A stretch of 64,000 nucleotides of DNA. Origin: Lepas anatifera (taxonomy: Eukaryota > Arthropoda > Thecostraca > Lepadidae). The notes below the pieces were generated by a model, which was not told where the DNA came from, made no database searches, and worked only from the letters and a program-made list of their open reading frames with translations. Shown in pieces: positions 56,961 to 64,000 of this stretch (positions within the stretch are counted from its first letter, which is position 1; each line of letters starts with the position of its first letter). A program made the position numbers and the translations under genes. The DNA is taken from NCBI GenBank assembly GCA_034440635.1, contig JAOTON010001943.1:62001-126000 (forward strand), in the 5' to 3' direction.

Positions 56961-59900
56961 GAAACTCCCCTTGTAAAACGGAGCTAACGAGGAATGAGGA
57001 ATCTCTAAAACGGCTTGTGATACCTAGGCACCCCTGGTTATATAAATTGTTTATTATGCTGGTGGATTCTGGGAAGGGATGATAAAAAGGTATGTGCCCC
57101 TGAGCTCAGAGCACAGTCCCCTAAACCAGGATTTCTACTAATTAATTTAAAGGAAGAACTAGTTTTCGCAATTTTCAGCCCAGTCACACCATCCCCATCC
57201 AAACCACCGGCCTGTTCACCTTTTCTTTACTCTTAACTGGGACCGAGCCTTGAGAATATGGAACCTAATAAACGCGTTCAAAAGGTATCTCCCAAATCTT
57301 TCCGGCAGCAAAAATGTGTTCTTCCAAAGACACTATGCTACTCCTCGTCCCACGGCGATTGTGGGAGGCAAGGAACTTAATCCTCGTTCAGCCAAGGCTC
57401 ACTCGTCACGACAAAACCAGTGGGCATAACACATGAATTTTCGACTCCAATATGCCTTAACCTGCACATTGGAACAGATATCACATTCTCCGCTGATTTC
57501 TCTGATGTTAAGTACTTGCATGAGTTGGCTGATTTGTCCTTAAATCTATCCAAAAACAGTCGTGTTTTGGCTACTTCTATAAAATTTGGTGATATTTTTT
57601 TCCTTTTTTGGTTTTAATCGAGGTTTCCTTCTCCTTCAAAGATTTATTTGCATTTTTATTGAACCAAAGATGCCCAAAAAATGATAGAAACAAAGATATA
57701 GTAAGATTTTAGGTTACGTTAAAAAGTGCCCTTTTTCCCCCGGGGTACCCCTCAAAGTTGTTGTGCCCCCCCATACGAAAGCTCTGGCTGCGCCCCTGCT
57801 CCCCGCTGAAAACTTGGAGTTGAACACCGTTGTCGGCGAAGGTAACCACCTCCATTTTCCCCGCATAGACCACACGACCCACGAGTTTCAGGCCGGGCTT
57901 GTTCTCCACGGTTTTTTGCCTGAGCGACAGCTCACCCGGAAGCAGGGATAGCTGGGATTATATTTCCCCTGGAAAAAAAATAGACAAAAAATAAATATTA
58001 TATATTCAATTCGGTGGTTGCACCTGCTTTATTCAACATAAAACATATATGCGTGATATTCAGTTGAATCTTATTTGTATTTAAATTTGAATAGGATTAT
58101 TTTTGACTAGTGATTTTTCCGTTGCCCGTTTGCTAGCTTATTGTTTGTTTGAACATACGATTCGTTTTCCAGGACAGAAGTTTTTTAGAAATATCGAGAA
58201 GTTTCGTGCCGGGTATGGATCACGGGAGCCATCCTGTCAATGCCATGGTCCCCCTCCAAAGCAGGCCCGTAACCAGACAAAAACCTCAGAGGGCGTGCAA
58301 CCAAAGACAGGCACTAGCTGAGAGTCAAGTTTTTTTGAAGTTCAGATTTCGGGAAGTCTTTATGCCTTCGGTGCGAGGCACAGGTGCCGGAACATTTTTT
58401 TAAGCTCGGGGAGGGGGCAAGAGCCGTCGCCGATGGTGGGGTGAAAGGAAATTCAATCTACCACTTAAGTTGATAGGTACCAAAAAGGTTCTGGAATCAG
58501 CTCAAAGTTGGGAGGTGGGGGGGGCACTGCCCCCACAGTTCGACAGTTAGAGGCAGCCATTGCCAATACCACTACGGTTTCTGCGCCCATGCTACAGGAG
58601 GTGCCCAGGGAAGTGCTCTGAGCTCGCAGAGAGCAGGCGCCGAGTGCATCCACCTGGCTACGGAACTGCTCTAAAGCAAACTAGGTTTACATAGTGGATA
58701 AACTCGTCTGTTCTCAAGAAAATATTGAAGCGTTTTTATTCGTTCCCAGTATAAACATCTTAAAAGGGACCAGAAAGGTGTGGCCACGTGTCGTCCAAAG
58801 ATTTCCTGATCTCATGCCAGTTGAGAGGGAACAGGAAATTTTAGGTATCGATATTCCCGAGCATTGGTTCTGAGACGACACCAACATCGATTTATGTATT
58901 TAATTAAGGGTCTCGGGGGCTGAGCCTGGACTCGTACGGCCTGTTACGGGCCTTTTGATGGTCATCGCCCTCCCGGGTCGAATCCTGGCTATGCCGCTAC
59001 TTCTTGATGCCCAAAAAGAGTTTTTTTCGAGGGCTCTCTCACTCTCAGAAGCACTCTCAATTATTTGTTCTCTCCAAAAACTTAACACAACACGGTATTG
59101 ATCCTGCATTTCCACAGACTAATCCCAATGCGATTTTCGTCCACACTAGCAAAATGCACTTAGACTCTGCCAAAAATAAAAAGGGGGAGGGGCAGACCAT
59201 TTTCATATTGCTGCTGGCAAGAGATTTTCCACGCTTGGATACAAAACTTATCGGATTTAAGCTCATCGTTGCCTTCCGCATTGTCTAGTAATACAATTTT
59301 CCGGTTTCATCCCAATTGAGCTAAGATAGGAATTTTTGGACGAAAAGTGGCGAGCCCGGACCGCTGACCCCCTCTTTTCCCTGCTAATGTATGGATGACA
59401 ATTATACAATAAAACTGAAATCTAACAGGGAAGTATGTTTAACCTGAAAGCATTCGCGGTCCAGATCTTACGAGTAAAGTGACAGACCCAAGGGAGGGGA
59501 AAGGGGGCCGCGGCCTCTTCACACCTAAGAGGCGCCAATCTGGGGGCGAAAAGGCGCCCAAAAAACAGTTTACACTAGGTCTTCGAGGCAAAAATATCCG
59601 ATCTCCTCTCCTCTAGGATACGACATGTGGCGCCCCTGGGTAAAAAAATTCCGCTCCTTTGGGGCGAAAAGGTGCATCCTTCGTTTTGCAAAGTGCGCCC
59701 TCTGAGGCTCGCCCTTCCCTCTTACTGAAATCCTAGACCCGTCACTTCACGTGTATGAGTATTCGACAGATGTGGTCATATTGGACGATGGTACTTATGC
59801 AATTAAACGGACTAGAAATGTATGTTTGGAAAGTTCCACTAGTTCTATGAGGTACTCACGGTTCAATTTGAAAGGGCCGACATCCTCCTAGGAGGATCCT

Positions 59901-61590
59901 TGCTCGTCAGGAACAATATTCACCTTCATACACCGCATTATCACAGAATAAGTTACACAAGAGGATCATGACTATGTTACAGGAACAGCTTCACTTAAAA
60001 ATCACTCCCCAAACGTCTTCTGACCTTAACACAGAAAAATAAGACAGCGCTCTTGCCATCAACCGACCGACTTGACGTTGAAAGGGAAAATGGCTAACAG
60101 GCTGCATGGATTCTGGTGTAACGTAAACCCCCTGATGAGGCCCAATTCCTTCAGTGAGAGTATATTTACTATATGTATCGGTAAAAGTGGGCTTCATACT
60201 CTACCTTGTGGTTCTTGCTTCCAAAAGACGGGTGAATTCACTCCATTTATTGATGCTGCTCCAGATTTTAGAGAACCAGTACGCTAGTAAAGTAAGCTCA
60301 CTCTTTTTAAGCCACTTTTCTGTTTTCCCGCCAGAATTCACTCTTTTTCTTGTGGTATGAAGCCTCTCTAATGAGGAGTTATGACCAAAAGGCGTTGCAA
60401 TACTTCACCCGGAGTGATTTTTTTCTCAGTGTTGGAGATACTTCGGGGTGGAATCGAATGTGATTAGTTGCCCCGCGAAATAATATGGACGTAAAAATGT
60501 TTACATGCTAGCATCTACAGGAAGCATTTTGGAACTCTTCAATCTACAAACACACCTAGTCTTTTGGTTGTGCAAAATTGGAACACGTCCATATGGATAC
60601 AGCGCGCCCGGTAATTTGAGTAAAATTTTGATAAATTAAATCCCCTCGAAATGAGGCCATTTTGTGCATGCTTTCTGCACTGTCCTGCACGTAGGACCTA
60701 AAATGTCCATTTTGTATGCTTTTTCTTTTTCTTATAATTCATTCCCTCAGTATTTTTAAGGAAGTAGTCACCCGAACATTGAATAATACAACTAACTGTA
60801 TTGAAGTACTGGAATGACATAAGTCGAAATCTCCCAGCTATTCCTTTAATCAATTCATCACATTCTTTGTAACGTTAGTCTTAATATGCGACTTTTGACC
60901 CATCTTATTACAATTGTATCCCGCTCCTGACGATCCATGCCTACCCACGGCCAGTCGCGGCTCGTGGCTGCCCCGCCCGCCCCGCGCCTAGGGACTAGAC
61001 CGGGTCAGGGTCTGGCATGGTTGGCAGGAAGGCGGAGTCTGCGTGCGTTGCCGTACAGTCCCTGACAATGTGTCATGGCCCTGGAGAGCGAGTGTCAGTT
61101 TGCTTTCTCGATTGAGGGCAACATAAATTGATGAGTTTGAGATATGTGCAATGTTGATACTTCCATGAAATGAGAGAATTCTGAATTGTTGGTATATGTA
61201 AATGTATTGTTGTTAAGTCATTAACACAGTACGATGATACATTTGGCGTATTTTGAGTGAGAGTACGGGAAGAGCATTTGCCACGAGGTGACCGGCACTT
61301 CAGTAAGGGCTCACCTCCAGCGCCGAGAAGCCGACTCTGCGCCTTGCGTGCAATATCCGTGCTTCTAATCAATGAAAGGGAAAATACTCAAAATCCAATC
61401 TCGGCGCGTGGATTTAAAAACTGTTATTTTCTTCATAGATTATTAAGCTTTCATTTGGTATTCAACAACACTATGTCAGTGACGAGGAAGTTAGAGAGAT
61501 GGTTGTGTGCATTTGAACAACACAAAATCAAAAAATGCTCAAAAAGCCCTCGAGGAACATACATAAATTTTCATATATTTGGTATCAGCA
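56961..61590. other. Intergenic sequence, no gene recognised
   Basis: Mostly AT-rich with short C-rich or G-rich remnants of dispersed repeats (about 57725-57810, with CTGGCTGCGCCCCTGC, and about 59480-59750, with GTGACAGACCC near one end and CTAGACCCGTCAC near the other). Frames up to 117 codons have no recognisable motif. Confidence 0.4.
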
Positions 61591-61593
61591 CGC

Positions 61594-62934
61594 TCACAGC
61601 TTTCCAATGATGTAACTTTTACTCATTAGGGCACACGTTGCCTTCCAACGAACCGTGGGCTGAGGACGCGACCGCTGGGCATCTTGATGAAATTGCGACG
61701 ATTCCTGCTGACGTCCACTATTTCGCCGAAACAATCCCAGCGCTTGGTGGCTTGGTTTGTACGGCGACCCTGGTAACGACTTACAGGACTGGTAAGTCAG
61801 TGTCGCGGGAGTTGTAGCGTGCCTCCACACGCTCCTGGCGGCGGGCGGCAGCAGTGTCTGCGGCGTCAGCGGACGTCTGCCACTCTGCTGAAAAGTTGCG
61901 GCTGTGGGCTGGAACGAGGTCCCTCTCAGGCCGTCCGTAGAGAATCTCGGCAGGGCTGCGACCACTGGGACCTGGAGTGTTGCAGTGCTGCGGGATACCC
62001 TGTACCCAGAGCTCTTGGTCCAGCTGTCTGTTCTGAGGGTTCCAGCAGCGGCGGATGAGCTTTTGGTGGACTTCACTGCTGCCTCAGCTCTCCCGTTTGC
62101 CTGAGGATATTCTAGCGATGGGGTGCAGTGCCTGACTCTCCATCTTCGCAGGAAGTCTTGGGACTCTTTTGATATGAACTGAGGTCCGCCGTCCGTCCAT
62201 ACTGTGCTGAAGACGCCAGCCATGCAGAAGAGGTCGCGGACGCTCTTCACAAGCTCTCTGGCGGTTGCATGTCGACCCATGTCGGTGACGCACTGCCAAC
62301 CTGAGCAGTGGTCGACTGAGATAAGGAAGTTGTGGCCTCCATAGTCTCCGAAGTCCATAGAAACTTGTTCGAAAGGCCTGGACGGGGTGGGTCGGTGAAG
62401 CAACGTCTCCTGAGGCAGAGGCGGCAGGTCTCGCTGGCAGGGTGTGCATCGTCGCACAACGTTTTCGATGTCGTTGTCGATGCCCGGCCAGTACACGACT
62501 TGGCGAACTCTTCGCTTCGTCTTCTCTGTGCCGAGATGATTGCTGTGAAGCTGCTGAAGGACTTGTTTCCTCAGCGCTGCTAGGACCACGAGACGACGCC
62601 CGTAAACGATGATGTCGTCGTCGACGGTAAAGTGCACGTGGACGTTCCAATATGGTCTCAGCTCAGCAGGTAGGTCAGCTCTCCGGCTTGGAAAGCTGAA
62701 GATGATGGTGTCATGAAGACGCTGATAGGTGCTGTCCTCTTTTGCGGCTGCGCGGACTTCGTCGATGTGCAGATCGTCGTCAGCGACGACATCTGGATAC
62801 CCAGAGTGGGCGCCCCCTGGGAGGAAGGCGCCGAAAATTTTGCATACCCGCTCGAAAATGTAATCCGCCGTCCCTGTATTTAGAATTTGCATCGTGCTAG
62901 TCATTGACGTTTCTCCTTTTAAAACTAAGCTCAT
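61594..62934 (-). pseudogene. Ty3/gypsy-type integrase remnant
   Basis: A minus-strand frame of 446 codons. From about residue 118 it shows the HHCC zinc-binding part of an LTR-retrotransposon integrase (LHSNHLGTEKTKRR, VYWPGI, RRCTPCQ), then the catalytic core with Asp in SMDFGDY, Asp in VWTDGGPQF and Glu in ANGRAEAAV, a D-35-E spacing. Shortly after the Glu (about 62060) the frame no longer reads like integrase and the expected C-terminal part lies in another frame, so it is broken there. The first 40 or so residues do not look like pol, and no LTR, protease or reverse transcriptase was recognised. Its role in life would have been insertion of element cDNA. Confidence 0.88.
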
Positions 62935-63021
62935 GGTACAAGTTCACTTGGAATGAAAAACCTTGTTAGTTTTCTTTAGCTGTAACCTGGGCGATCTAAG
63001 TCGTATTCGAGTATTTTCACA

Positions 63022-63289
63022 TTAAAGGGAATGTGGCACTTGTATAACGTGATTTTAACTGAGATAGCCAAGTTGCAAATCATGCCGGAAAACCCGGTAC
63101 TCAATGTATCATTTGTCTTGAAACACAAAAGTTCCGTAGAGAAAAGCTGAAAACCTACCTGAAATGTACTCTGCAAGTACCCTTAGCAGCAGGCCACAGT
63201 TGACAGCTATTGGTGTGACGACATATGCTGACGTCACGGTGAGTATCAGCCAATCGAAGGCCTTGAAGCCTGTTTAATACATCCATGTT
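63022..63289 (-). mobile_element. R1 MITE, one end missing
   Basis: Begins TTAAAGGGAATGTGGCAC at 63022, reads like the reversed copy at 39567-40027 through TATGCTGACGTCACGGTGAG, and stops at about 63289, where the LINE fragment starts abruptly. Confidence 0.8.
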
Positions 63290-64000
63290 GTTGGAGATGA
63301 AGCTCACAATGTCCAACATAGCATCCTCAGTGTCGTGAGGTGGTTAGTACGCGTACTGGCATGTATACAATATGTGATGAGATGTTACATGTTTTAGGAG
63401 CTGAGTGGTGACAACTTTTTCTGCCAGTTTCCCAACCATACTGAGAGCACTGACCGGTCGATAGTTGGATGGTTCGGTCCTATCTCCCGATTTATGTATC
63501 GGTACCACGCTCGCAATTTTCCAGATATTAGGTACTGTCCCGGTGGTCACGGAGTGGTTAATAACATGAAGGAGATGGGGTCCAACGACAGCGAAGCACC
63601 TCTTTAAGACCTTCATGCTCACGCCGTCCTTCCCGACTGCTCTTGAGTCGTTCATCCGGTAGAGGGCAGAACTGAGTTCGGATAGAGTGACAGAATGCAC
63701 CTGATACATGTCAGCAACCACACGAGGAAAACGCTGAGGCAGTCTTTCGCTGGCTAAGGCAGATACTTGTTTTGCCACTCGGCTTCCAACGTTGGCGAAA
63801 AGCTCGTTGAAGTTGTTGGCAGTGTCCTTGTCCATTGTCGTGTCGGATTTCTGTCCTTTATTTTGCATCGCAAATTTATTGAGCTTGCACCAAATGAGCT
63901 TAGAAGTCTCATTCCTTGCGACGGCAAAAAAAATCGTCCTCGCTCTTCGGAGTTTCTTGTCGAAATCTTTTGATAAGACTTCATATTCGTCGTCCTTGCT
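63290..64000 (-). pseudogene. LINE reverse-transcriptase fragment running off the window edge
   Basis: The minus-strand frame is open from the window edge to a TAA at about 63344 and resumes in the same frame to about 63290. It shows the N-terminal part of a LINE reverse transcriptase: AVGKDGVSMKVLK, IWKIASVVPIHKSGD, NYRPVSALSMVGKLAEKV. The TAA replaces one codon after CQYAY. The catalytic YADD region is missing because the sequence is cut at the R1 junction. The 5' part continues outside the window. Confidence 0.88.

Overview
This is animal nuclear DNA, most likely from an arthropod and possibly a crustacean. That assignment is inference: it rests on arthropod-like residues in the one conserved host gene and on the style of the repeats. 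The window is a gene-poor, repeat-dominated stretch of a large genome. GC-rich minisatellite islands sit in AT-rich sequence, and there is no sign of bacterial or organellar organisation.

The only conserved host gene I can support is SPOP (roadkill/rdx in flies), the MATH-BTB substrate adaptor of CUL3 ubiquitin ligases. It lies on the + strand in six coding exons: 39304-39425, 48669-48820, 49139-49266, 49449-49805, 51927-52069 and 52938-53085. All splice sites are GT-AG and the phases join without a gap. The 349 codons correspond to human SPOP from residue 27 to the end. The short first coding exon was not found. The 9.2-kb first visible intron is packed with transposon remains. The fourth visible intron carries a partial duplication of the following exon start around a (TG)n-(TGCGGG)50 array.

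Most of the rest is mobile DNA. (1) A non-LTR retrotransposon family coding only for a zinc-knuckle ORF1 (gag-like) protein, with no reverse transcriptase: an intact 3.34-kb copy (7774-11113, 13-bp target-site duplication), a 5'-truncated copy (6908-7625, 11-bp duplication), a frameshifted copy (24132-26703) and an isolated tail (22640-22690). All four end in the same small hairpin followed by an AC-rich tail. (2) A tRNA-derived SINE (44542-44724, perfect 14-bp duplication) whose tail hairpin has a related loop, suggesting that the SINE and the ORF1-only elements are copied by the same enzyme. (3) Broken LINE reverse transcriptases (40030-42400, 43550-43915, 54423-54644, 63290-64000), a broken Ty3/gypsy-type integrase (61594-62934) and a Penelope-like element present as an inverted pair (29850-31120). 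(4) DNA-transposon MITEs: TTAA-ended families R1 and R2, a Harbinger-like MITE (31476-31983) and an hAT-like MITE (35343-35607).

Layout: 1-6.3 kb microsatellites, minisatellites, R1 and R2; 6.6-11.8 kb ORF1-only retrotransposons; 12.5-28.6 kb minisatellites (units 47, 26, 50-63, 100 bp and a mixed unit) with the third ORF1-only copy; 28.6-37 kb nested R1, R2, R4, Penelope and MITE insertions; 37-39.3 kb a 44-bp minisatellite and a C/A-rich tract; 39.3-53.1 kb SPOP; 53.1-64 kb degraded repeats ending in integrase and LINE fragments. Very long apparent reading frames inside the tandem repeats are artefacts of unit lengths that are not multiples of three.
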